A DNA stretch of 64,000 nucleotides from JAFAHS01 sp046728175 (GCA_046728175.1 JBKPEA010000049.1:8597-72596), one strand, 5' to 3'; positions 37,589-46,118 are shown, counted from the stretch's first letter. A program made the numbers and translations. Notes: a model not told the origin generated them from the letters alone.

Positions 37589-38130
37589 GTGCCCGTCCGG
37601 CGATAGTCTTCACCGCGTTGTTTCTTCTACTTCTGCCGATATATTGGTACTTCGATCAACCTGCCGATAAGCGCGCGGCGAACGTCGAGGAACAGCAGGA
37701 AAGCCTGCTCAGGTTAAACGGCATCGACTCGATTACCGTCAAGCGCGGCAGCGAAACCTTGCGTTACGAGAAAACCGCGGACGGAAAGCTCTACCAATTG
37801 GTCGAGCCGCAGGGAAAGTTTGTCCCGCAAGATCTGATGCAGGCACTGGCATCGCTACTGATCAGCGCCAAACAGGTCCAGGTGGTCGCCGAGAACACCA
37901 ACGACCTCGCCCAGTTCGGACTCGACCATCCGCGCAGCGAAATGACGGTCGGCGCAACCGGGACCGGCCAGCCGATCCGCATCTTTTTCGGTGCGGAAAA
38001 CCCGACCCATACCGCGATCTACGCGCAGATCGAGGGCATTCCCAAGGTCTTCCTGCTGGGCCGCAACCTCGAGTACTACCAATCGGTAATGTTCGAATGG
38101 GTTGAAGGGAAGCAGGGCAAGAACGCCTAG
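37585..38130 (+). CDS. DUF4340-family protein
   Basis: A 181-residue protein with one N-terminal membrane span (VFTALFLLLLPIYWYFDQPA) and an extracytoplasmic part matching DUF4340: YEKTADGKLYQLVEPQG, ALASLLISAKQVQVVAEN and YGQ-like closing IYAQIEGIPKVFLLGRNLEY. Such proteins regularly end GldG-like operons. It starts with GTG overlapping the stop of the GldG-like gene by four bases (gtga). Confidence 0.85.
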   Translation: MSARPAIVFTALFLLLLPIYWYFDQPADKRAANVEEQQESLLRLNGIDSITVKRGSETLRYEKTADGKLYQLVEPQGKFVPQDLMQALASLLISAKQVQVVAENTNDLAQFGLDHPRSEMTVGATGTGQPIRIFFGAENPTHTAIYAQIEGIPKVFLLGRNLEYYQSVMFEWVEGKQGKNA

Positions 38131-38173
38131 GAGAAAGTCTGCGCGATCCCCTCCTGCCTGGTCGAGGCGGCCG

Positions 38174-38518
38174 TCAGTGTTCGTGAGTGTCGGGCACAGG
38201 AGGCCCCTGAAGCTCTGCGATCTTTGTCAGGAGCTCCAAACGCGTCGTAATTCTTTTTTCCGTCACCACCGCTTCCAGCGCGCGCAAGAAATGCTCGTAG
38301 TACTCGCCCTGACGGTTCGTTCCGTCACGTTCGCGAATTCGGTCCGCGGCGCCGACTTGAGCGATCAGGTGCAGGCGGAATTCGTCCCAGGTGAACAGTC
38401 CTGCCTGGCTAAGCCCGAGCGCGATCGCAAACGCGCGCGCCTCCCACGGCGCGCTGAAGACCTTTGCCTCATCGCATCCCAGCTGCCGCGCCAGTTCGCC
38501 CAGTGCCGGCTCGCTCAT
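38174..38518 (-). CDS. Nitrile hydratase accessory / activator protein
   Basis: A 114-residue protein homologous to the N-terminal part of the nitrile hydratase beta subunit: VFSAPWEARAFAIALGLSQA, LFTWDEFRLHLIAQVG and YYEHFLRALEAVVTEKRI. Proteins of this type act as chaperones for metal insertion or self-subunit swapping in maturation of the alpha subunit. It follows the alpha subunit gene after five bases, the expected order beta-alpha-accessory. It contains no Cys-rich metal-binding motif of its own. Confidence 0.88.
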   Translation of the reverse strand: MSEPALGELARQLGCDEAKVFSAPWEARAFAIALGLSQAGLFTWDEFRLHLIAQVGAADRIRERDGTNRQGEYYEHFLRALEAVVTEKRITTRLELLTKIAELQGPPVPDTHEH

Positions 38519-38523
38519 CGCGA

Positions 38524-39126
38524 TTACCCGGGCGCAGCGACCTTTGCGACGCCGATCATCGAATCACGCGTGACCAGCTCCGCGAGCTGCTCCTCATTCA
38601 TCTTTTCCGTCCCGGCAGGGCGTTCGGGCAGTACGATATAGCGCTGCTCCGCGCTCGAATCCCACACCCGGATTTCAACATCCGGCCCCAGTTCGACCCC
38701 GAACTCACGCAGCACTCCGCGCGGATCGCTGACCGCACGCGAGCGATAGGCGAAGCTCTTGTACCAGACCGGAGGAAGCCCGAGAACCGGCCACGGGTAA
38801 CACGAGCAGAGCGTACAGACGACCAGATTGTGTATCCGCGCGCTGTTCTCGATAGCCACCAGATGCCCGCCCTCGGGCCCGGCGATTCCCAGCTCCGCGC
38901 ATGCCGCCACGCCGTCGGTGAGGAGGCGCTTTCGGAACGCCGGGTCGACCCACGCCCGCGCCACCACGCGGGCGCCGTTGCGCGGTCCGATTTTGCTCTC
39001 GTAGCTGTCGACGATCGCGTCCAGTCGGGCAGGGTCAACCAGCCCCCTTTCGACCAGGAGGTGTTCGAGCGCCTTAACCCGCGCAGCGGGACCGTGTTCG
39101 GAAGTGTCATGAGAGTGTTCGCTCAT
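38524..39126 (-). CDS. nthA: Nitrile hydratase alpha subunit (cobalt-type)
   Basis: A 200-residue catalytic subunit that hydrates nitriles to amides. The metal motif is VCTLCSCY (Cys104, Cys107, Ser108, Cys109); Thr at the second position is the cobalt form, Ser being the iron form. Further marks are ARVVARAWVDPAFRKRLLTD, PVWYKSFAYRSRAVSDPR with the Arg that contacts beta, and VRVWDSSAEQRYIVLPERP approximated as IRVWDSSAEQRYIVLPERP. The start at 39126 is favoured because it gives MSEHSHDTSEHG, overlaps the beta stop (ATGA), and fits the usual length. Confidence 0.94.
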   Translation of the reverse strand: MSEHSHDTSEHGPAARVKALEHLLVERGLVDPARLDAIVDSYESKIGPRNGARVVARAWVDPAFRKRLLTDGVAACAELGIAGPEGGHLVAIENSARIHNLVVCTLCSCYPWPVLGLPPVWYKSFAYRSRAVSDPRGVLREFGVELGPDVEIRVWDSSAEQRYIVLPERPAGTEKMNEEQLAELVTRDSMIGVAKVAAPG

Positions 39127-39917
39127 CGCTCGCGCCTCTTCCCTCGCTGGTGCGTTTCGGAGACTCCCGGTTTTTTGACCCCGGCTTTTCTTCGGCTCCC
39201 TCTGCCCGTCCGGGAGAGGGCGCGGGCATTTTTCGCGCGCCGCTTTCGACCTGCGGCGACGGAATTGCGTTTTACGTTGACGGTGTGGTTGCGTTCCCCG
39301 CGTTCCAGATAGTCCTCCCACAGATCGATCATAAGCCGCTCGCGATCATTTCGGCCCCACAGCTCGCGTGCACTGAACTCAACCGAATAGACATGCTGGC
39401 GATTTTCACCCGCCCGATGGGCATTGGTGTCGGGGAAAACATAGATTCCGTGGTCGCGTCTGACCACGCCGGTTTTACCGCGCACATAGCGGGGCGAGCG
39501 CGTGTGTCCCAAGGGATGGTCGCTGCGGACTTTAACCCGATCCCCAGCCTTGAATCTCGCGCGGAGTCTGGGTTTTGCCTGCACGGACTTGACCGGAACG
39601 GCAGGCAGCGCGACCGATGCCTGCTCGGGTTGCGTCAACGACTTCAAGTCTTCGCTGGTAATGATTCCGTGCTCTGCTAACAACGTCTCAACCGCGAGCA
39701 GCCAGCGCTCGTAGTACGATGACGCCAGATAACGCGCCGGTGGTATACGCTCGATAGCGTGGCGGAATTCGTCGATATTCGCACCGGTGAGGGTCAGCAC
39801 GCCGTTGAAGATCGCGAAAACGCGCCGTTCCCAGTCCGCGTGGAAAGGAGGTTCGTTTACTTCGGGTTGGACGCGTCCGAACCCGTCCATACCACCCATG
39901 TCATGCACACCGTTCAT
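39123..39917 (-). CDS. nthB: Nitrile hydratase beta subunit with basic C-terminal tail
   Basis: The non-catalytic subunit of the alpha-beta pair. It begins MNGVHDMGGMDGFGRV, as in the family, continues WERRVFAIFNGVLTLTGAN, YYERWLLAVETLLAEHGI and RGKTGVVRRDHGIYVFPDTN, and has the usual closing YSVEFSARELWGRNDRERLM-IDLWEDYLE. Family members normally stop there. This one runs on for about 58 residues rich in Arg and Lys (ERNHTVNVKRNSVAAGRKRR; GSRRKAGVKKPGVSETHQRG). The DNA encoding the tail holds a hairpin of REP type, so the tail was probably gained by insertion. A TTG five codons upstream of the chosen ATG is an alternative start. It overlaps the alpha gene by four bases. Confidence 0.9.
   Translation of the reverse strand: MNGVHDMGGMDGFGRVQPEVNEPPFHADWERRVFAIFNGVLTLTGANIDEFRHAIERIPPARYLASSYYERWLLAVETLLAEHGIITSEDLKSLTQPEQASVALPAVPVKSVQAKPRLRARFKAGDRVKVRSDHPLGHTRSPRYVRGKTGVVRRDHGIYVFPDTNAHRAGENRQHVYSVEFSARELWGRNDRERLMIDLWEDYLERGERNHTVNVKRNSVAAGRKRRAKNARALSRTGRGSRRKAGVKKPGVSETHQRGKRRER
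39198..39220. repeat. REP-like hairpin inside the beta-subunit tail
   Basis: CCCTCT and CCC pair with GGG and AGAGGG around a GTCC loop, with one bulged G: nine base pairs in 23 bases. Such stems are typical of small dispersed palindromic repeats normally found between genes. Here it is inside the reading frame of the nitrile hydratase beta tail. Confidence 0.6.
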
Positions 39918-40023
39918 TTGGTACGACGCCAATTATTGTAGAGGTGTATAGCTGCGCGCAATATCTTGCGTCGCTGCCTTCAGCTTCGCAGTCTTGAAGC
40001 ACGGGCTTTGCGATTGATAGCTC

Positions 40024-40476
40024 TTGATCGTGTCCGTCCGCGATCAGTATCCATGGCCGGCTGACTTGCGAGTGTTCGGCGTGTTGTCGCTATTCTGGGC
40101 GCTGTGTTTGGTCTGGCTGGCGGTGATCGGCGACCCATTCGCCGGTTACTTCGCTCCCGCGCGCGCGGTTATCGGCGGCAGCGTTTTCTACGGTTCGCAG
40201 GCGCAGTTCGTGCTGCTCGCCGAGGCGGGGATCTTCTGGGTGATGGCTGTCGGGATGATCACCGGCCGGCGATGGAGCCTGCTGCTTAGTCTCTTCTACA
40301 TGGCCGAGACGGTCGTCAGTTATCTGGTCTTCATCATCGCTTATATGAACACGCGCGCCGAATGGACGCACGTACGCCTGGCGGTCCGCGTCGGTCCGAC
40401 GCTGGTACTGGTCACGCTTTATCTGTGGATCCGATCACGCGATCTGATCTTCGATCCTGCCCGCCGGCTTTCGTAG
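40024..40476 (+). CDS. Four-span membrane protein, unknown function
   Basis: A 150-residue hydrophobic protein with four predicted spans (VLSLFWALCLVWLAVIG; QFVLLAEAGIFWVMAVGMI; SLLLSLFYMAETVVSYLVFI; RVGPTLVLVTLYLWI). It uses TTG 40024 or, with two residues less, GTG 40030 as start. It is divergent from the nitrile hydratase operon. No family recognised. Confidence 0.65.
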   Translation: MIVSVRDQYPWPADLRVFGVLSLFWALCLVWLAVIGDPFAGYFAPARAVIGGSVFYGSQAQFVLLAEAGIFWVMAVGMITGRRWSLLLSLFYMAETVVSYLVFIIAYMNTRAEWTHVRLAVRVGPTLVLVTLYLWIRSRDLIFDPARRLS

Positions 40477-40725
40477 CTAACCCTGCGGCGATTGGTGGAA
40501 TCCCGCGCGTTGCGGTCATGCGATGACTCGCGGGTGCATTTCTTTAGTCCGGGCGCTTCGATTCGATCGCATAACTTTTCATTTTCTCGCGGACGGTCGC
40601 CTGGCTAGGGTCATACAGCCGAACTGTTCATGGACTGACGCTCACGAGTGTCGAGCCCTGAATATTGCCGAGAGTTGGAAAGATTAATGGAGCCAAGACA
40701 TGCGGCTATCGCTTGCTCCATTTTA

Positions 40726-40886
40726 CTAAGCCTCTAAGGCGTAGGCATTTTCGTCGTGCTGGCTAAGGTCGAGGCCCAGACGCTCGGCGTCGTTGCATCG
40801 GCGTATGCCACCGCTGGATAGGTGATGAAGTATGTCGCTGCAGCTGCAACGGTCACGGCGAGCACCAAACATTTTCTAACGACCAT
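40726..40886 (-). pseudogene. Small exported protein, copy 1, frameshifted
   Basis: A gggag site seven bases ahead of ATG 40886 opens a signal-like segment (MVVRKCLVLAVTVAAAATYF, then ITYPAVAYAD). After a one-base frameshift the tail reads CNDAERLGLDLSQHDENAYA, then LEA and a stop at 40726. The same tail, as DDAEHLGLDLSRHDKNAYA plus LEA, is found in the second copy at 42.6 kb, so this frame is the selected one. The original protein was about 53 residues; function unknown. Confidence 0.55.
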
Positions 40887-41033
40887 TGATCTCTCCCGTC
40901 GGGCGGTTGATTAGCGCGAACAAAATTCCAGAAGATATAATTCTCCTTCGACGACAGGATCAACTGCACGATTGCCGTTGTATGGCCCGCTTATGGTGTT
41001 TCGGACTTAGCTCAACTGTCTCGTGGGTTATTG

Positions 41034-41110
41034 TGGTGGTGGCGGAGGGACTCGAACCCACGACTCTGCGGATATGAGCCGCAGGCTCTGACCAACTGCG
41101 CTACGCCGCC
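41034..41110 (-). pseudogene. Degenerate tRNA-Met(CAT), copy 1
   Basis: Cloverleaf with CAT anticodon in loop ctcatat and encoded CCA. Compared with the good copy at 42.8 kb it has a C-A mismatch at the third acceptor pair and a G-A mismatch in the D-stem (gcgc against gagc). It lies in the left member of a duplicated segment and is probably not functional. Confidence 0.7.
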
Positions 41111-41179
41111 ACCATAACTTTCCAAACGGATAGGAGGTCATGGCTCACGCCGATTTCTAGTCGCCTCCCTTTCGGTGAT

Positions 41180-41800
41180 CTAGTTGGGCGTCCGCTTGAG
41201 AGGTTTCTCAAACCAGTGCTCTCTGGGCACCACCTTGGGTTGCGCCGGATCGACGATGTACGAGGGAGTCATGATCTGCACGTTGTATTCGTTGAACACG
41301 TCCAGCACGCTGTGATGGAGTCCGGTATAGAGCCGAAACATCTCGGAAGGTTTGTGGCAGTAGACATTCAGCTCGTGTTGACTGCGTAATCGCCTAGGAA
41401 TTGCTGAAGAATGAAAGGAGCCGGGTCGTGTGGCAGACCAGGGGTGTGCGCTCGGCCGCCAAAAGGAGCATCGCCTCGACCTGACGCCAAGGGGGTCTCA
41501 TACCCGATGCCGACAGTGGTGTGCAGAAGGAGACCCTGCTGACGCGCGAGCGACGTATAGTTAGTGATGTTGGGCTCTGGGTCACCATTAGGCCGATCTC
41601 GATCACGTCGCCCATGAGATCGCCGACTTTAGTTCGGTCGCCGACGTGAAACGCGCGCCTGTAGGTCATCGTGCAGCCCGCTATGATGTTGGCAAGGAAT
41701 GATGATGAATCGAGCGGAAAAAGTACGCCTATGAAGATGGTGATGCCCTTGAACCCTGGATTTTGAGGTAGCGGTTCCGCAACGTCTATCGCAGAGCCGG
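41180..41800 (-). pseudogene. MscS-family mechanosensitive channel, decayed
   Basis: Pieces in translation order: NPGFKGITIFIGVLFPL, FLANIIAGCTMTYRRAFHVG, DRTKVGDLMGDVIEIGLMVT, a second-frame TPWRQVEAMLLLAAERT, and a final frame with LNVYCHKPSEMFRLYTGLHH, VLDVFNEYNVQIMTPSYIVD and FEKPLKRTPN to the TAG at 41180. This is the beta and alpha-beta part of a small-conductance channel. The N-terminal membrane domain is absent and several frameshifts are present. Confidence 0.75.
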
Positions 41801-41816
41801 GATCGGCGCAGCGCTC

Positions 41817-42420
41817 TCAGCCTGCGAGCGATACAAAATTTGTCAGGTGATAGCCACCCCAGATAAATCCCTTGGGGTCGACCGCCAGATCGAGTGAGCC
41901 AAATGGCAGGCTGAACTGGCGAGCCTAAGGTCAACTTCCTTTCCATCGTTAGTAGCAAGTCCTAAGGCCACGCTTCGATTGTATAGGTCAACCGCAAGTC
42001 GGAAACGCGGATCATATTCTCCTGGAGCGTTAGCCGCGTCGGGCGGGAAGAGAAAGCCGTACGCATAGGCCGCTGACGCAAGATAGTAATGATTGGTTTC
42101 GCGCCTCTTGGGCGTATGCAAAGGAGAGTTCAGCGAGGGCAAACAGCCGTTCGCGCTCGTCAGGGTGGCCAAGCCCGGAATACAATTCCCCCAGAGCCCT
42201 TCGCGGATCGTCACGGAAGAAGAGCTGGGCAAGCCCCGGTGCGCTCCAGTACCTGCTTCGAATATTCGCTCGGTTTGTCGGTCGAAAGAATGTTTGCGTT
42301 CAGTTCGCGATAGGCAGCTTGCTCGTCAAGCCGCTCGACTCCAACCGGAGTTGCGCATCCGTTGGAGAAAGAACGATGATTGCAATCCCGACCGCCCAAG
42401 CGTCAATGATCTTGTAGGCG
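41817..42420 (-). pseudogene. Lipoprotein alpha/beta-hydrolase N-terminal fragment, decayed
   Basis: A hydrophobic stretch (IDAWAVGIAIIVLS) leads across a frameshift to GCATPVGVERLDEQAAYREL and LNANILSTDKPSEYSKQVLE, the start of a family of large exported serine-hydrolase-like proteins. Further pieces are GLATLTSANG, NHYYLASAAYAYGFLFPPDA, PRFRLAVDLYNRSVALGLAT and, in another frame, FGSLDLAVDPKGFIWGGYHL ending FVSLAG. The catalytic part is missing; the sequence passes directly into the MscS relic. Confidence 0.6.
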
Positions 42421-42563
42421 ACATCGGGGAGCTGCTCGGACCTTCCTTTGGAAGGCGATCCGAGCTGTGTTTTATGGCCAGTGTGAGTGTCCTTTTGGAT
42501 CGCGTCGCATCGACGATAGTTCGGGGTGGAGCCAAGATGTGCGGCTATCGCTTCTCCATTTTA

Positions 42564-42632
42564 CTAAGCCTCTAAGGCGTAGGCATTTTTGTCGTGTCGG
42601 CTGAGGTCGAGGCCCAGATGCTCGGCGTCATC
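42564..42632 (-). pseudogene. Small exported protein, copy 2, C-terminal relic
   Basis: Encodes the tail DDAEHLGLDLSRHDKNAYA-LEA, matching the tail of the gene at 40.73-40.89 kb. The signal-sequence part present in copy 1 is deleted here (about 120 bases are missing relative to copy 1). Confidence 0.5.
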
Positions 42633-42789
42633 ATCTTTCCCATCGGTTGATTAGCGCCGAACAAAATTTCAGAAGATATAATTCTCCTTCGACGGCAGGA
42701 TCAACCGCACGCTGCCGCTGTATAAGCCTGCCGCTGTATGGCCCGATCATGGTGTTTGGGACTCAGTTCGACAGTCTTGCGGATTATTG

Positions 42790-42866
42790 TGGTGGCGGCG
42801 GAGGGACTCGAACCCACGACTCTGCGGATATGAGCCGCATGCTCTGACCAACTGAGCTACGCCGCC
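42790..42866 (-). tRNA. tRNA-Met(CAT), encoded CCA
   Basis: Seven perfect acceptor pairs (GGCGGCG with CGCCGCC), a four-pair D-stem (GCTC with GAGC), anticodon stem tgcgg/ccgca around ctCATat, a T-arm with gtggg ttcgagt ccctc-type pairing, and encoded CCA. 77 bases. Identity as elongator Met is the simplest reading; a lysidine-modified Ile CAT tRNA cannot be excluded from sequence. Confidence 0.9.
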
Positions 42867-42916
42867 ACCGGAGAACCGCTAAGACTAGCCTGACCGGAAG
42901 GACCGCGAAAGGGTTG

Positions 42917-43642
42917 TCAGCGCAGCGGAATCGCACGCGATTTCACCTGGCGGCTGCCGCGATCCACCTGATACAGCGCCCCTTCGCTGAACTCCACGCA
43001 AGTGAGCTTGCCCCCATAGACCAGACCCGTGTCGATTCCCAGCTTGTAGGGCAGATCGATCATGACCCCCCGCATCGGCGTGTGACCGAACACAACCGTC
43101 GCGTCGATGCGGTGCGGATTGAAGATGAATTCCTGCCTGATCCAGAGCATGTCCTCGGTCTGCTGTTCTTCGAGTTGCAGCAGCGGCGAGATGCCCGCGT
43201 GCACGAACAAAAACGGCGGGCGCAGGTAATTGATGCTGAGCCGTTTGTAGAAATCTACATGGCGCGGCGGAATGTGGTGGATTGCCTCGGGCAGGTTGTC
43301 TTCCTTGAGACCGTAGCTTTCCATCGTCGCGACGCCCCCGTTGAACAGAAACGACTCGCCGTAGTGACCCGGCAATCCCAGGAACGAGAGCATCATGTCT
43401 TCGTGATTGCCCTTCAGGAACACCGTCTCGGCTTTGGTTCTCTCGAGATCGAGCGCAAGCTCGATAACGTCGCTGGAGGCCGGCCCGCGATCCACGTAAT
43501 CTCCGACGAATACCACCGTATCCCCGTCCCTCGGCGCGATCGCTTTGAGGATAGAGTCCAATTCGTCGGCGCAGCCGTGAATATCGCCGATCGCATACAG
43601 GCGGCCCGAGGCTTTATGTCGCTTGTCAGACACGGGTTGCAA
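42917..43642 (-). CDS. Serine/threonine-type metallophosphatase (PPP family)
   Basis: A 241-residue calcineurin-like phosphoesterase. Metal-binding motifs in order: GDIHGC (about 19-24), GDYVDRGP (46-53), GNHEDMM (78-84) and later VHAGIS and FGHTPMRG with ligand histidines. This is the bacterial PrpA/PphA or ApaH-like branch; whether it acts on proteins or dinucleotides is not certain. The start is TTG 43642 or GTG 43633, with no strong ribosome-binding site. It follows meaB after nine bases. Confidence 0.9.
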   Translation of the reverse strand: MQPVSDKRHKASGRLYAIGDIHGCADELDSILKAIAPRDGDTVVFVGDYVDRGPASSDVIELALDLERTKAETVFLKGNHEDMMLSFLGLPGHYGESFLFNGGVATMESYGLKEDNLPEAIHHIPPRHVDFYKRLSINYLRPPFLFVHAGISPLLQLEEQQTEDMLWIRQEFIFNPHRIDATVVFGHTPMRGVMIDLPYKLGIDTGLVYGGKLTCVEFSEGALYQVDRGSRQVKSRAIPLR

Positions 43643-43651
43643 GCTTGGTGG

Positions 43652-44731
43652 TCAATCCTCGACGTCATCCCTGGCGGATAGAAGCGCGCGGATGGCTTCC
43701 GGATCGCCCAGCAGACGATGCATGGCACTGTACGGATTGACCCGTCCCGCGCCTACTTCCTTCATGATCTCCGGAGCCCGGCCGTCCTTGAGCGCCCGTC
43801 CGGCGCGCTCGTCCAGCTCCGCAGTGAAAATTTCCACGAACTCACGACGGCGCCTCTCGGCTTCGCGCTCCGCATCAACATGCTCAGCCAGATACTGACG
43901 ATGTTTGTCTATTGCGCCCACCAGCAAATCAATCCCTTTGTCGGCGGCCGCCTGCGTCATGATAACCGGCGGACGCCATTCCGCGCCCGCGGGTCGTAGA
44001 TGCACGTTCAGTTCGAGCTCCGCCTTGATGCGATCCGCGCCTTCGCGGTCGGCCTTGTTGACCACGAACACGTCGGCGATCTCATTGAGCCCGGCTTTCA
44101 TCACCTGCACCGAGTCGCCGCCTTCGGGCACCGTCACCACCACGGTGGTATCTGCCAGATCCATGACCGAGAGTTCGGTCTGCCCAACGCCGACGGTCTC
44201 AATTACGATTATATCGTGACCGAAAGCATCCAGCAGCTTCACGATCTCTCGCGCGGCGCGGCTTAGTCCGCCATGGCTGCCGCGCGACGAGAGGCTCCGG
44301 ATATAGACGGAGGAATCTTTGTAATGATCTGTCATCCGCACCCGGTCGCCGAGCACCGCCCCGCCGGAAAACGGACTCGATGGATCGATTGCCAGCACCG
44401 CCACTCGTTTTCCGAGCGCGCGATACTTGACGATCAGCCGGTTGACCAGCGTCGATTTGCCGGCGCCCGGAGGTCCGGTGATCCCGATGACCTGGGCGTG
44501 GCCGGTCAAGGGATAGACTCGTTCGATGATCGCGCTGGTCTCCGGTGCGCGGTTTTCCACCAGTGTGATGAGCCGCGCCAGCGCATTGCGATCGTGATTG
44601 GCAAACTGCTCCAGACGCTGTTCCAGCCGGGAATTGACTGGGCGAGTCGGGGTCGAATTTGGGGAGGTTCCTGGCGTGCGCGCGGACATAGGATATGGTC
44701 TTCTGATCATAGCTGCACGAGTCGAAGGCAA
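43652..44731 (-). CDS. meaB: MeaB-family GTPase (methylmalonyl-CoA mutase chaperone)
   Basis: A G3E-type GTPase of up to 359 residues guarding and reloading B12-dependent methylmalonyl-CoA mutase. Walker A GPPGAGKST (86-94), LAIDPSSPFSGGAVLGDRVR, Walker B IVIETVGVGQTE and NKADREGAD for guanine. The C-terminal helix pair for dimerisation is present (ERRRREFVEIFTAELDERAG). An ATG 14 codons downstream (MSARTPG) is as plausible as the first one. No mutase gene is within the window. The phosphatase gene follows after nine bases. Confidence 0.94.
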   Translation of the reverse strand: MPSTRAAMIRRPYPMSARTPGTSPNSTPTRPVNSRLEQRLEQFANHDRNALARLITLVENRAPETSAIIERVYPLTGHAQVIGITGPPGAGKSTLVNRLIVKYRALGKRVAVLAIDPSSPFSGGAVLGDRVRMTDHYKDSSVYIRSLSSRGSHGGLSRAAREIVKLLDAFGHDIIVIETVGVGQTELSVMDLADTTVVVTVPEGGDSVQVMKAGLNEIADVFVVNKADREGADRIKAELELNVHLRPAGAEWRPPVIMTQAAADKGIDLLVGAIDKHRQYLAEHVDAEREAERRRREFVEIFTAELDERAGRALKDGRAPEIMKEVGAGRVNPYSAMHRLLGDPEAIRALLSARDDVED

Positions 44732-44799
44732 GCAACGCTCTCTGCCGTAGCGAAGATGGCGTTGTGTTCCCTTTTCCGGCGCCTTAGTCTGGTTGTCGG

Positions 44800-45201
44800 A
44801 TGAAGCCGCCGGATCTCTACACCGATTGGAAGGTGGTTGCCGGAATCGCGCTGGTTATCCTGGGGGCAGGCAACTGGTTCATCGGGCTCAGCCGCACGCG
44901 GCAATACGGTCAGATGATGGCGGCGGCGGAGCATGCCGCGGCGGCGACCGACTATCGCAGTTTTGACGAACTCGATGCGGGGACCGGGCCCGCGGTGATT
45001 GAGCCGCTGACGCCGCGTCAGCGTCAGCTCTCCTACGCGACCGCGCGGGTGGACTTTTATCACGCGACTTTTCTCACCGGCCAGGTGCTGGTCCTGGCGG
45101 GCGTCCTGCTTGCGCTGATCGGATTCATTTCGGTGATCCAGCGCGATGCGCGCTCAACGCTGCGCGGCGCGAATTCGCCCGGCGCCAGATCGGACGACTG
45201 A
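44800..45201 (+). CDS. Small two-span membrane protein
   Basis: A 133-residue protein with spans at VVAGIALVILGAGNWFIG and LTGQVLVLAGVLLALIGFI. Between them is a charged, Ala-rich stretch (MMAAAEHAAAATDYRSFDEL) and ATARVDFYHATF. No family recognised. It is 14 bases ahead of ispE on the same strand and may be co-transcribed. Confidence 0.65.
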   Translation: MKPPDLYTDWKVVAGIALVILGAGNWFIGLSRTRQYGQMMAAAEHAAAATDYRSFDELDAGTGPAVIEPLTPRQRQLSYATARVDFYHATFLTGQVLVLAGVLLALIGFISVIQRDARSTLRGANSPGARSDD

Positions 45202-45215
45202 GGGCGTCACCGCCG

Positions 45216-46118
45216 ATGGTCAAGCTGCTCGCCGAGTTTGCTCCGGGCAAGATCAACTTGTGCCTCCGGATCACCGGCAAACGCGCCGACGGATATCACG
45301 AACTGGATTCGATTTTCCTGCCGATTACGTGGAGCGATATCGTTCGCATCGAGACTCGCCCTGCGGACGTGCCGCGCGTGAGCCTGCGCTGTGATGAGGC
45401 CGCGTTAAACGACTTGCAATCCAACCTGGCCTCCCGCGCGGCCGGTGCGTTCATGCGCGAATTCGAGATCGCGGCCGAAGTGCTCGTCGATCTGCGCAAA
45501 CGAATCCCGATCGGCGCCGGCCTCGGCGGCGGATCGAGCGACGCCGGAACAGTGCTGCGCATGATGGCCGCAATCTTTGGCGTCTCATCTCCGGCGCGCG
45601 TTGCTGCGCTCGCGCTCCAGCTCGGCGCGGACGTGCCATTTTTCCTCGACCCGGGACCGGCTCGCGTGCGCGGCATCGGAGAGGTAATCGAGCCGCTCAC
45701 CACGATGGTGCGACTCAATCTGGTGATCGCGGTGCCCAACGTAAAAGTGCCGACCGCAAGAGTCTTCGCGGGGTTAAGACGCGGAGGCTGGAGCGGTCCC
45801 CTCGCAGACTCCGAAATACCGTCTATCCTCTCCGGAAGGATTTCCGCGACTCAGGCGATGAACGATCTCGCCAAGCCTGCGATGGCCTTGTTTCCGGACA
45901 TCGCCAAGCTTAAAGCGTTACTTGAAGAAGAAGGAGCGCGAGTTGCCGCCATGTCCGGCAGCGGCGGCGCGGTTTTCGGACTCTACGACGATGTGCCGAC
46001 TGCCCAAGCGGCCGCGCTTCGAATTCGCGCTCGTGCGCCCGACGCTTTGGTGCAGTCGGTCGTGACTACCAGCCTTGCGGAGCTGCGCAGTTCCACTTTT
46101 TCTACAGAGTCCGCTTAG
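45216..46118 (+). CDS. ispE: 4-diphosphocytidyl-2-C-methyl-D-erythritol kinase
   Basis: A 300-residue GHMP kinase of the non-mevalonate (MEP) isoprenoid pathway. N-terminal APGKINLCLRITGKRADGYH (9-28), the ATP loop PIGAGLGGGSSDAG (98-111), and the C-terminal MSGSGGAVFGLYDD motif are all as in IspE. The order ispE - tRNA-Gln - prs - rplY that follows is a conserved one in delta-proteobacteria and relatives. This supports its assignment and the taxonomic placement. Confidence 0.95.
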   Translation: MVKLLAEFAPGKINLCLRITGKRADGYHELDSIFLPITWSDIVRIETRPADVPRVSLRCDEAALNDLQSNLASRAAGAFMREFEIAAEVLVDLRKRIPIGAGLGGGSSDAGTVLRMMAAIFGVSSPARVAALALQLGADVPFFLDPGPARVRGIGEVIEPLTTMVRLNLVIAVPNVKVPTARVFAGLRRGGWSGPLADSEIPSILSGRISATQAMNDLAKPAMALFPDIAKLKALLEEEGARVAAMSGSGGAVFGLYDDVPTAQAAALRIRARAPDALVQSVVTTSLAELRSSTFSTESA

